Assembly (NCBI GenBank): GCA_030066475.1 | Contig: JASJBO010000265.1 | Location: 1-12,683 of the forward strand | DNA: 12,683 nt | Direction: 5' to 3' | From: Myxococcota bacterium | GTDB lineage: Bacteria; Myxococcota_A; UBA9160; PR03 | Part shown: one piece after another, positions 1 to 6,258 of the stretch | Numbering within the stretch: position 1 is the first letter of the stretch | How the letters are laid out: every line of letters starts with the position of its first letter | The notes under the pieces: generated by a model | The model's database searches: none | Told to the model about the DNA's origin: nothing | Seen by the model: only the letters and a program-made list of their open reading frames with translations | Made by a program: the position numbers and the translations under genes

Positions 1-449
1 TGCCGCGGCTCGCCCGCGGCGCCGCGCGGGCGGGCCGCGACCCCGCCGAGGTCGCGCTGATGGTCGGGCCGCTGACGGCGACCGGCCCCGACTCCGCGAC
101 CGTGGCCGCCCGACGCGAGGAGACGCGCCAGCTCCTCGCCTTCCTCTACTCCACGCCGTCCTACCGGCCGAGCCTGGCGCTCTTCGGCTGGGAGGCGCGC
201 GGCGAGCAGCTCCACGAGCTCGCGCGCTCCGGCCGCTGGGGCGAGATGGCGCGTGTGGTCGACGACGAGATGCTCGACGCCTTCGCACCCACCGGCACCT
301 ACGACGAGATCGCGGACGTGCTGCGCGACTGGTATGCCGACCTCACCGACTGGATCACCTTCCCGATGCCCGAGGATGCGTCCGAGGACGGGGCCGCCGC
401 GGCGGTGATCGCGGCGCTGCGCAACGAGGAGACCGGCACCGTCGACTGA
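1..449 (+). CDS. LLM-class F420-dependent oxidoreductase, C-terminal part (5' end outside window)
   Basis: The frame is open from the left edge (first full codon at 3) to a TGA at 447-449, so about 148 C-terminal residues are present and the real start lies upstream. An internal ATG at 60 is only a Met inside the frame. The residues resemble the C-terminus of luciferase-like monooxygenases, closest from memory to the F420-dependent TIGR03617 (MSMEG_2256-like) group: the pattern GRDPAEV, then LAFLYSTPSYRP, ALFGWE, GRWGEMARVVDDEMLDAF and GTYDEIADVLRDWY. Such enzymes have a TIM-barrel fold and transfer hydride to or from deazaflavin F420 in the cytoplasm; the substrate cannot be told. The F420-binding region is outside the window. 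It converges with the caspase-like gene and is probably unrelated to the injection-system locus. A flavin-dependent LLM enzyme is the main alternative. Confidence 0.85.
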   Translation, partial: PRLARGAARAGRDPAEVALMVGPLTATGPDSATVAARREETRQLLAFLYSTPSYRPSLALFGWEARGEQLHELARSGRWGEMARVVDDEMLDAFAPTGTYDEIADVLRDWYADLTDWITFPMPEDASEDGAAAAVIAALRNEETGTVD

Positions 450-492
450 CACCCTTCTCGGCAGGGCGGCGCTGACGGCAGCGGACGGAGTT

Positions 493-510
493 CGCGGCCG
501 ACGGCCCGCG
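493..510. terminator. Weak hairpin between convergent genes, possible bidirectional terminator
   Basis: In the 74-base gap between the convergent stops at 449 and 524, CGCGGCC (493-499) can pair with GGCCCGCG (503-510) across a three-base loop with one bulged base. There is no clear T-run on either strand, so it would not be a textbook intrinsic terminator. The location between two convergent genes is the main support. Nothing else was recognised in this gap. Confidence 0.25.
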
Positions 511-523
511 CGGATTGCGACGC

Positions 524-3268
524 CTACCGGTCGGCGAACTGCCGGTGCCGCCAGCAGGCCTGGAGCGCGTAGCGGGTCGAGTCCCAGGCGCCCCAGTCGG
601 GCTTTCGGAGGATGCGCTGATACTCGACGCCGGTGTCCATCTCCATCGCGAGCCCCGCGCCCGGGTTGCCGTCCCAGCCGTGCGAGCCCCAGGCAACGCG
701 CTGGAACGGGTCGATCACCATCACGGTGTGGCCGAGGATCGCGGTGCCGTCGCGGTTGGGGCCGCGGTAGACGAGCACGTCTCCGGTGCGGCGCGGCTCG
801 CCCATGCAGTCGTCGAAGTGCTCGGCGAGCGGCGAGTCTTCGCCGACCATGCCCCCGGTCCACACGTACGCGTCGTCGGGCGTATAGGGCAGGCCCGCCC
901 GCGTGAAGGCGAACCAGATCGAGCGCGAGCAGTCGATCCCGACCGCCAGGTTGGCGTCGTCGCCGTCCGCGGCCCAGGCGTGCTGCTTGTAGGGCACGCC
1001 GTCGTCGTGCGCGCGCCGCGCCAGCGCGTGGGCCTGCTGGAGCACCCGGTGCAGGGCGTCGTCCTCGTCCTCGGGCAGGTAGGGCGCGATGTCGAAGTCG
1101 TTGACAGTGTACTCGCGGTCCGCCTGGTCGTGGCAGCGACGCGCGCGGGCGTCGCGCTCGACGAAGTGGGCGTTCGCCACCACGCGCAGCGGCACGTGCG
1201 ACGAGGTCCAGGTGCCGTAGTCGTCGTCCAGCGAGACGACCGGGCTGCCGCGCGTGCCCGCGACGTAGCGCTGGAGCATGGCCTGGAGCGAGCCGCCGCC
1301 CGTGCCGCGCACCGCGGCGCTGGTGAGGACGGTCCAGTCGATCTGCTTGCGGGTGCCGAAGACGACGACGTGCTCGAGCGCGTTGAGCGGAGGCGACGCC
1401 TTGAAGGCGAGGCCGGGGACGCGGGCGCTCTGGCCGGGCTCGAGTCGCATGGCCGTGTTCGCCGTCGGGAACCCGACCATGCCGCCGTCGTTGGAGAGCA
1501 CCGCCCCGCCGATCCACAGCCCGATGCTCGGGTGCGTGTTCTCGACCTCGATCTGCCAGAGCGTGCAGACGGGGATGATCTGCTCCTCGTTCGGGCAGGC
1601 CTGGACCCAGCCGGGGCCGTCGCACGACAGCCGGTGGTCGGACGGGCCCCGCACGATGCGCACGCGCAGCGTCTCGTCGTTGCGGAAGTCGCCGCCGCTC
1701 TCGCCTTCGAGCCACAGCAGGGCGCGCTGGCGCGCGAACTGGCCCAGGTTCTCGACGGCCGCCCCGACCGCGGCCTCGGGCTCCCCCTGGTAGGTGTTGC
1801 GCAGCTCGCCCTCGGGCCCGCGCAGCACCAGGCGGCCGGCGCGATCGACCGCGAGCCGGAAGGCATCCGTCCGATCGCTGAGCTCGATCAGGGCCGAGCG
1901 CTCGGGATCCTCCTCCAGCTCCGCGCGCAGGCGATCGGCCACCGCCCCGGGAACGCCGTCGAGCCGCACGGGCAGCCGCGTGCTCTCCGGGCTCGGGCGC
2001 GCCAGCACCGCGACGTCGCCCACCTCGATCGGCTCGCGGGCGCTGCCCACCAGATCGGCGCTGGCCTCGATGCCGTCGAACGCGCGGATCGAGAGCACCG
2101 CCTTGGCGCGCGCCGGCTCCTGGACCTCGGCGGCGCTGGCGCTCCCGGCGTGGACGCGCACCTCCGCGCCCGGCCCCCAGCCGGGCAGCACGACCCCGCG
2201 CAGCCGCAGCGGGTCGGTCTCGGCCACCTTCCAGGCGGCGGGCGCGTGGTGCTCGCGGTCCTCGAAGACGAAGCTCTCGAGCTGTCCCTGGAAGACCGGC
2301 CATTGCCGCTGCGACGTCGCGTTCGGGATGCGGCGCTCGAGCTTGAGCGCCACCTGCGACCAGGTCAGCGGGCCGGCCGACGGCGAGCGCAGCACCTGCA
2401 CCAGGTTGTGCGTGAAGTAGCCGTGGCCGATCCGGCCGGACTCGAGCGCCTTGGTGCCGTCGCGGGCCGCCGACAGCACCACCAGGCCCGGCAGCTCGGC
2501 CGGCGTCCAGCCGCCGCCGTCGCCGCCGCCGCCCGGCTCGAGCGCGACCTCGCTGCGCGTCGCGGGCGGCACGAAGCGGGCCACGGTGTCATCGCGCTCG
2601 CCGCGCGACGCGCTCCCCGAGTTGCACGAGTCGAAGATCACCGTGACGTGCGGCGTGCGCCCGTGGAGCTCCAGCAGCCAGTCGTTGAACTCGTCGTCGA
2701 GCAGGTCGTCCTCCTGCCCCGCCCGCGAGTCGTGGAGCACGAACACCTCGTCCTCGTGATCGGCCTCGTCGCCGTTGCGGTCCGGCGTCTGGGAGCCGTG
2801 GCCGGCATAGAAGAACACGGCGACGTCGCCCGCGTCGGGGCGGGCGCGGTCGATCAGGGCGCGTCGGAAGGCGCTGCGCACACCCGCCACGGTCGCGTCC
2901 TGGTCGAGCAGGACACAGAGGTTCTCGGGCGGGAAGCGGTACTGCTGGGTCAGCAGCTCGACCATCGCCCCCACGTCGGACGGCGGCCCGCTCAGGTCGA
3001 GGATCTCGTCGTCGGCGTACTCGCCCACCCCCACCAGCAGGGCCAGCCGGCGGCTGCCGTCGCTCTCGACGGGCGCGCCGTCGAGCGCGCAGCCCGCTTC
3101 CCGAGCCACCGTGGCCGCGCGCGCCGCCTCGCGCTTCTCCTCACCCGGCGAGCAGGCGAGCAGCGCCAGCGCGGCGAAGAGCCCCGCCAGCCGGCTGGCG
3201 TCAGCCCAGTACAGAGGTGAGCGCTCCGATGAAGAACGCCAGGGTCGTCTTGACGAGCTCTCCAGCAT
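524..3268 (-). CDS. Caspase-like (C14) / NlpC-P60 double-peptidase lipoprotein
   Basis: 914 aa. Residues 27-39 form a hydrophobic stretch ending LALLAC, a lipobox with C39 as the lipidated Cys and Ser at +2. Residues about 72-340 are a caspase-like domain: RLALLVGVGEY, catalytic His in YAGHGSQ (H157), catalytic Cys in FDSCNSG (C215), then SAARDGTKALE (266-276). A Gly-rich segment (246-253) separates the p20-like and p10-like parts. Residues about 350-540 look beta-rich, and 565-660 resemble DUF4384-type modules of bacterial caspases (LSNDGGMVGFP, LEPGQSARV). Residues about 740-870 match NlpC/P60: GIDCS (C780), RTGDVLVYRG (828-836), GHTVMVID (H847) and H863 as a possible third residue. The ATG at 3268 has GGAG five bases upstream and overlaps the preceding membrane-protein gene by 68 bases. 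A CTG at codon 19, with GGAG nine bases upstream, would give a more normal 21-residue signal peptide. Likely role: envelope-anchored protease that can also cut peptidoglycan peptides. Domain calls are firm; localisation and biology are inferred. Confidence 0.88.
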   Translation of the reverse strand: MLESSSRRPWRSSSERSPLYWADASRLAGLFAALALLACSPGEEKREAARAATVAREAGCALDGAPVESDGSRRLALLVGVGEYADDEILDLSGPPSDVGAMVELLTQQYRFPPENLCVLLDQDATVAGVRSAFRRALIDRARPDAGDVAVFFYAGHGSQTPDRNGDEADHEDEVFVLHDSRAGQEDDLLDDEFNDWLLELHGRTPHVTVIFDSCNSGSASRGERDDTVARFVPPATRSEVALEPGGGGDGGGWTPAELPGLVVLSAARDGTKALESGRIGHGYFTHNLVQVLRSPSAGPLTWSQVALKLERRIPNATSQRQWPVFQGQLESFVFEDREHHAPAAWKVAETDPLRLRGVVLPGWGPGAEVRVHAGSASAAEVQEPARAKAVLSIRAFDGIEASADLVGSAREPIEVGDVAVLARPSPESTRLPVRLDGVPGAVADRLRAELEEDPERSALIELSDRTDAFRLAVDRAGRLVLRGPEGELRNTYQGEPEAAVGAAVENLGQFARQRALLWLEGESGGDFRNDETLRVRIVRGPSDHRLSCDGPGWVQACPNEEQIIPVCTLWQIEVENTHPSIGLWIGGAVLSNDGGMVGFPTANTAMRLEPGQSARVPGLAFKASPPLNALEHVVVFGTRKQIDWTVLTSAAVRGTGGGSLQAMLQRYVAGTRGSPVVSLDDDYGTWTSSHVPLRVVANAHFVERDARARRCHDQADREYTVNDFDIAPYLPEDEDDALHRVLQQAHALARRAHDDGVPYKQHAWAADGDDANLAVGIDCSRSIWFAFTRAGLPYTPDDAYVWTGGMVGEDSPLAEHFDDCMGEPRRTGDVLVYRGPNRDGTAILGHTVMVIDPFQRVAWGSHGWDGNPGAGLAMEMDTGVEYQRILRKPDWGAWDSTRYALQACWRHRQFADR

Positions 3269-3554
3269 TTTCGCTCCGTCCTTCGTCCGAGGAGAACAGG
3301 AAGATCGGGAGCGCCAGCGCGAAGGTGACGCCCGCCACCAGGAACGAGGAGCCGACGATCACGATCTGCAGGAAGCGCGGCGAGCCGAAGGCCGGCCAGG
3401 TGTCGCCCGTGAGGTCGCGAGGCGCGTCGGCGTCGCCCGCCAGGGCCGACCACGCGACGGCGGCGAGCACCGCGAGCCCGACCGCGATCACCACCTTGAA
3501 CTCGATCCGCGTTCCCCGCAGCCGGTCCCAGACGCCGCTCCGTCCGTTGCTCAT
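3201..3554 (-). CDS. Small three-helix membrane protein, function unknown
   Basis: 117 aa, not recognised as a known family. The N-terminus is hydrophilic and basic (residues 1-20). Three predicted membrane helices follow at about 20-39, 61-87 and 101-116, and the third ends almost at the C-terminus. An acidic, polar loop lies between helices 1 and 2 (DADAPRDLTGDTW). The ATG at 3554 is well supported by an AGGAGG five bases upstream. The stop at 3201-3203 lies inside the following caspase-lipoprotein gene, whose ATG is 68 bases upstream of that stop, so the two are almost certainly co-transcribed and probably translationally coupled. Inference: it may partner or regulate the caspase-like lipoprotein in the membrane, in the manner of a small membrane anchor. 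It is first in a two-gene transcript diverging from the 3615-4328 gene. Confidence 0.78.
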   Translation of the reverse strand: MSNGRSGVWDRLRGTRIEFKVVIAVGLAVLAAVAWSALAGDADAPRDLTGDTWPAFGSPRFLQIVIVGSSFLVAGVTFALALPIFLFSSDEGRSENAGELVKTTLAFFIGALTSVLG

Positions 3555-3559
3555 CTCGT

Positions 3560-3565
3560 CCTCCT
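3560..3565 (-). promoter_or_regulatory. Shine-Dalgarno AGGAGG deciding the start at 3554
   Basis: The minus strand reads AGGAGG five bases before the ATG at 3554. It fixes the start of the small membrane protein within a much longer open minus-strand frame. It also places the start of a transcript in the 60-base divergent gap 3555-3614, where a promoter for each direction would be expected. No convincing -35/-10 pair could be picked by eye. Confidence 0.7.
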
Positions 3566-3614
3566 CGTGATAGCGTGCCGAGGCCCGCCACGGGCTCGGG
3601 GCTGCGCAGCGTCC

Positions 3615-4328
3615 ATGGACGACCTCCGACGACCGTTCTTCCTGGCCGCCTTCGCTTGCCTGCTGCTCGCAGTGGGGCTCGAGTGGGGCGCGAGCTGGAC
3701 CCGGGGCGCGCTCGACACGGCGAGCGCGGCCGGCGTCCAGGTCGCCGCCTCGCCGGGGCCGCCGCCCGGGCGGTCCATCCCGGCGCTCGGCCTGCTCGAC
3801 CTGCTGCTCGTGATCCCGCTCACCTGGATGGTGCTCTCGCTGGTCCTGTCCCACGCCGTGCTGGGACGCGTGCAGCCGATCGCGACCCTGGTCGCGTCCC
3901 TGATCATCCTGTTCGTTGCGCTCTTCCTGGTGTTCCGAAACCTGGGCGAGCTGCTCCTGATGGTGGGCCTGCTGCTCGCCGTCCCGTTCGGCACGATCGC
4001 GTACTTCGCCACCTATGCCTCGTTCCCGGTCGGCGCCTCGGCGGCGCTGCTGAGCGCGGGCCTGCTGTTCAAGATCGCCTGCTGCGCGCTGCTGGTCGCC
4101 GCGCAGCAGCGCTTCCTGACCGTCAAGAGCCTGGTCGTCCTGGCCCTGGTGTCGCTGCTGTGCAGCGTGCTGGTGAGCTTCCTCCACGGCTTCCCGCCGC
4201 GCTTCCTCGCCAGCATCACCGACGCCATCGGCGCGATCGTGGTGGGCATCGTGGCGCTCCTGTTCGCGATCGTGACCCTGATCGGCTCCATCATCGGTAC
4301 CGTCCGGGCGGTCCGCTCGCTCGCGTAA
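3615..4328 (+). CDS. Multi-pass membrane protein, function unknown
   Basis: 237 aa with about seven hydrophobic segments (residues about 8-24, 57-80, 87-107, 111-131, 139-161, 169-190 and 204-229). The only long hydrophilic stretch is a loop at about 25-56 rich in Pro, Gly, Ala and Ser. There are no soluble domains or conserved motifs I can name. The ATG at 3615 precedes a typical Asp-Asp-Leu-Arg-Arg start and first helix. In-frame codons upstream (for example GTG at 3567) would add a polar, Arg-rich leader and overlap the divergent promoter region, so they are less likely. The Shine-Dalgarno sequence is weak. It is the only plus-strand gene between the two minus-strand groups, and its stop is seven bases from the stop of the 4336-5580 gene. 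It may be an envelope component of the locus or an unrelated insertion; the sequence does not decide. Confidence 0.75.
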   Translation: MDDLRRPFFLAAFACLLLAVGLEWGASWTRGALDTASAAGVQVAASPGPPPGRSIPALGLLDLLLVIPLTWMVLSLVLSHAVLGRVQPIATLVASLIILFVALFLVFRNLGELLLMVGLLLAVPFGTIAYFATYASFPVGASAALLSAGLLFKIACCALLVAAQQRFLTVKSLVVLALVSLLCSVLVSFLHGFPPRFLASITDAIGAIVVGIVALLFAIVTLIGSIIGTVRAVRSLA

Positions 4329-4335
4329 CCGAGCT

Positions 4336-5580
4336 TCAATCGCCGAACACCACCAGCGAGAACTCGGTGTCGGTCGGGGCACCCTGGGCGTTCTCGCAGC
4401 GCACCTCCACGAACTCGCCGACCCACCGGGCTCGGCAGCGATTGGCGCCGGCGCCGTAGGCGGTGACGCGGACGTTCGGCGAGCTCTCCGGCCCGAAGCC
4501 CTTGAAGCGCGCGCGATAGAAGCCGGGATCCTCCCGCGTGATCCGCGGGTTCCAGACCTCCTTGCTCCCGCCCTGGACTCTCGCCATCGCCGCCGCAATC
4601 GCCGCCGACCTCGCCACGCGCGCCGCGACGTTGGCCATGGCGAGGTGGGACTGCGGGACACCGGCGCGCGACGCGCCGACGAAGATGTAGGCGGGATGCG
4701 GCCCGTAGTCGCGCGTGGTGGGGTTGTTCGCCCAGAGGTAGGCGAGCCCGGGCACGTCGTCCGAGTCGTCGCTGATCAGCACCTCGTACTTCGCGTCGGC
4801 GGCCGCCCCGCTGGCCGAGTCGAAGCAGGCCACGCTCACCGTGGATTGGTCCCAGCGGACTGCGGTGCAGTCGCGGCCGTCTTCGAGCGATGCGACCTGG
4901 GCGTTCGATCCCACGGCTCCCCAGTTCTCGACCCGAACGCTGTACTTCCCCGGCGCGCTCCGCTGGATGGTCACGGGCCCCGTCCCCTGCCGGGAGAGCT
5001 CCCCCTCCTCGGGCGAGTACTCCGCGGTCTCGGGCTGGAGCGCGAAGATATGGGCAGTGTGGCGCTCGAGCAGCCTGGGACCGCGCGTCAGCCACCAGGC
5101 GATCGTGCCGCCGATCGCGATCACCAGCATCGCCACGAGCGGGATCCACCACCAGTCGGGCAGCTCCCACTTGGGCTTCTTCTTCGGCAGCACCGCGAAG
5201 GCCACCGTCGGCCCCTCGGTCTTCTCGCGATCGGGATCCCGCACCGTCGCGGCATCCAGACGGAACCGGTAGTCGCCCGCCGCGACGGAGTCGGGCACCT
5301 CGATCGCGACGCGGAACACGGTGGCCGCATTGGGTCCGTAGGCCCGCTCGTCGTCGCGGCCGAGATCGGCGGCCGGCGGCGCCTCCTCGCCCTCGGTGGC
5401 CTCCGCCTGGAGCTGCAGCTTCAGCCAGCTCGGGTCGGTGCCCTCCTGCGGGACGAGCCGCACCTTGCCGCGCAGCTCCTCCGGGCTGCGGTTCGTGACC
5501 GTGAAGGACATCGAGCCCTTGCGCTCGGCCGGCAGGGTGGCCTGGTCCTCGCGGGGGTCGATCGAGAAGACTCTCGGCAT
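4336..5580 (-). CDS. Single-pass membrane protein with Ig-like N-domain and two Cys-pair repeats, last gene of the CIS operon
   Basis: 414 aa. Residues 1-130 look like a beta-sandwich: FTVTNRSPEELRGKVRLVP, then VFRVAIEVPDSVAAGDYRFR and GPTVAFAV. Domains of this look occur beside contractile injection systems. A basic stretch KKKPK (133-137) precedes one membrane helix (about 143-165), predicting N-in/C-out topology. The exported part carries two related modules, about 174-270 and 278-412. Each has a Tyr/Phe-rich segment (HIFALQPETAEYSP, AYLWANNPTTRDYGP), then GKYSVRVENWG or GFYRARFKGFG, and a Cys pair in the same context (C238/C252; C382/C395) followed by a D..(Y/F)..(V/L) strand end. Module 2 has an Ala-rich insert (about 312-335). 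The even Cys number suggests disulfides outside the cytoplasm. The ATG at 5580 has GAGG nine bases upstream. Inferred role: a trans-membrane link between the injection system and the envelope. No enzyme motif is seen. Confidence 0.82.
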   Translation of the reverse strand: MPRVFSIDPREDQATLPAERKGSMSFTVTNRSPEELRGKVRLVPQEGTDPSWLKLQLQAEATEGEEAPPAADLGRDDERAYGPNAATVFRVAIEVPDSVAAGDYRFRLDAATVRDPDREKTEGPTVAFAVLPKKKPKWELPDWWWIPLVAMLVIAIGGTIAWWLTRGPRLLERHTAHIFALQPETAEYSPEEGELSRQGTGPVTIQRSAPGKYSVRVENWGAVGSNAQVASLEDGRDCTAVRWDQSTVSVACFDSASGAAADAKYEVLISDDSDDVPGLAYLWANNPTTRDYGPHPAYIFVGASRAGVPQSHLAMANVAARVARSAAIAAAMARVQGGSKEVWNPRITREDPGFYRARFKGFGPESSPNVRVTAYGAGANRCRARWVGEFVEVRCENAQGAPTDTEFSLVVFGD

Positions 5581-5602
5581 CGGGTGGTTCCTCTGGGCTT
5601 CG

Positions 5603-5628
5603 AGGCCGCAGTCGCGACACGGCGGCCT
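5603..5628. other. Inverted repeat between two accessory genes of the operon
   Basis: In the 54-base gap between the stop at 5635 and the start at 5580, AGGCCGC (5603-5609) pairs perfectly with GCGGCCT (5622-5628). The loop contains the palindrome GTCGCGAC (5611-5618). An alternative stem is CCGCAG (5606-5611) with CTGCGG (5627-5632). This is the only junction in the right-hand operon where genes do not touch or overlap. The hairpin could attenuate or process the transcript before the last gene. No U-run follows, so a strong terminator is unlikely. Confidence 0.4.
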
Positions 5629-5634
5629 GCGGAC

Positions 5635-6258
5635 TCATCGGGGTGGACCGAACGTGATCGTGCAGGTCGAGCCTCCGGGCACGCAGCGCATGGCGAACAA
5701 GCCGCCGGCGCGACCCACGCGCAGGTCGGCCGGCGCGTCGCGCGCGCACTTCCCCGCCCCCAGGCAGCTCGGCGCCAGGCTCTGCACGCCCTGCCGATCG
5801 CGCGCCAGGTCCTGACAGGTGCGCGTGAGCTGGAGGTTGGGGTCCCAGACGAAGTCCTCGTCCTCGCGGGTGTGGAAGGTGACGCGCGAGGCTCGGTCCC
5901 AGGCGAGCGTGGCAGCGCGCGGCAGCAGCCCGCGGCCCGTCACGCACACCGCGCACGACTGGCCCCGCGGGATCCGGAAGCGAGTCCCGTCCCAGCACTT
6001 CGCGTGCACGTGCTCCGCCGCGATCGGCCGGCTCTTCAGGAACGAGGGGAAGTCCGGCAGGGCGCTCTCGCAGCACGCGCGCGCAGCGTCGTCGTCGGCA
6101 GCCGCCTTGCACGCCTGGCTCGTGCTCCGCTGCTCCTTGCACGCCTCGCTCGTGCTCCGCTCCTCGGCCGGGCGGCTCAGGCCCACCCCGACGCCCGCGC
6201 CCGCGAGCAGCACGATCGCGAGCAGGACGAGTGCGAAGACGACGATGCTGCGCTTCAC
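5635..6258 (-). CDS. Cys-rich membrane-anchored or secreted protein, function unknown
   Basis: 207 aa from a GTG at 6258. The start is supported by AGGAG five bases upstream and a 4-base GTGA overlap with the stop of the preceding tail-protein gene. The N-terminus is KRS followed by a long hydrophobic segment (about 5-27), an uncleaved anchor or a signal peptide without a lipobox Cys. The rest is hydrophilic with 12 cysteines (40, 50, 62, 63, 88, 102, 105, 148, 165, 171, 192, 199), including CxxC at 102-105 and an adjacent pair at 62-63. This favours several disulfides in the periplasm or outside. Just after the membrane segment a 10-residue unit is duplicated (ERSTSEACKE / QRSTSQACKA). I do not recognise the family. 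Being translated directly after baseplate genes, it is likely an envelope component of the injection system (inference). A heme- or metal-binding role is possible but no CxxCH is present. Confidence 0.78.
   Translation of the reverse strand: MKRSIVVFALVLLAIVLLAGAGVGVGLSRPAEERSTSEACKEQRSTSQACKAAADDDAARACCESALPDFPSFLKSRPIAAEHVHAKCWDGTRFRIPRGQSCAVCVTGRGLLPRAATLAWDRASRVTFHTREDEDFVWDPNLQLTRTCQDLARDRQGVQSLAPSCLGAGKCARDAPADLRVGRAGGLFAMRCVPGGSTCTITFGPPR
6106..6165. repeat. 30-bp tandem duplication inside the Cys-rich protein gene
   Basis: Positions 6106-6135 and 6136-6165 are adjacent copies of a 30-base unit, with 28 of 30 bases identical by direct comparison. It encodes the 10-residue repeat with one Cys per copy just after the membrane segment. 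The near identity suggests a recent in-frame duplication, and the copy number could vary between strains. Confidence 0.85.

Noticed and set aside
515..3220. 901-codon open frame on the plus strand opposite the caspase-lipoprotein
   Set aside because: Its translation is Arg/Ala/Val/Gly-rich with no family motif, while the minus strand carries clear caspase and NlpC/P60 motifs. It is an antisense frame opened by very high G+C.
4013..6142. 709-codon minus-strand frame across the two accessory membrane-protein genes
   Set aside because: Low-complexity Arg/Gly/Ala composition without motifs. It competes with two genes that have coherent membrane segments, conserved Cys spacing and good ribosome sites.
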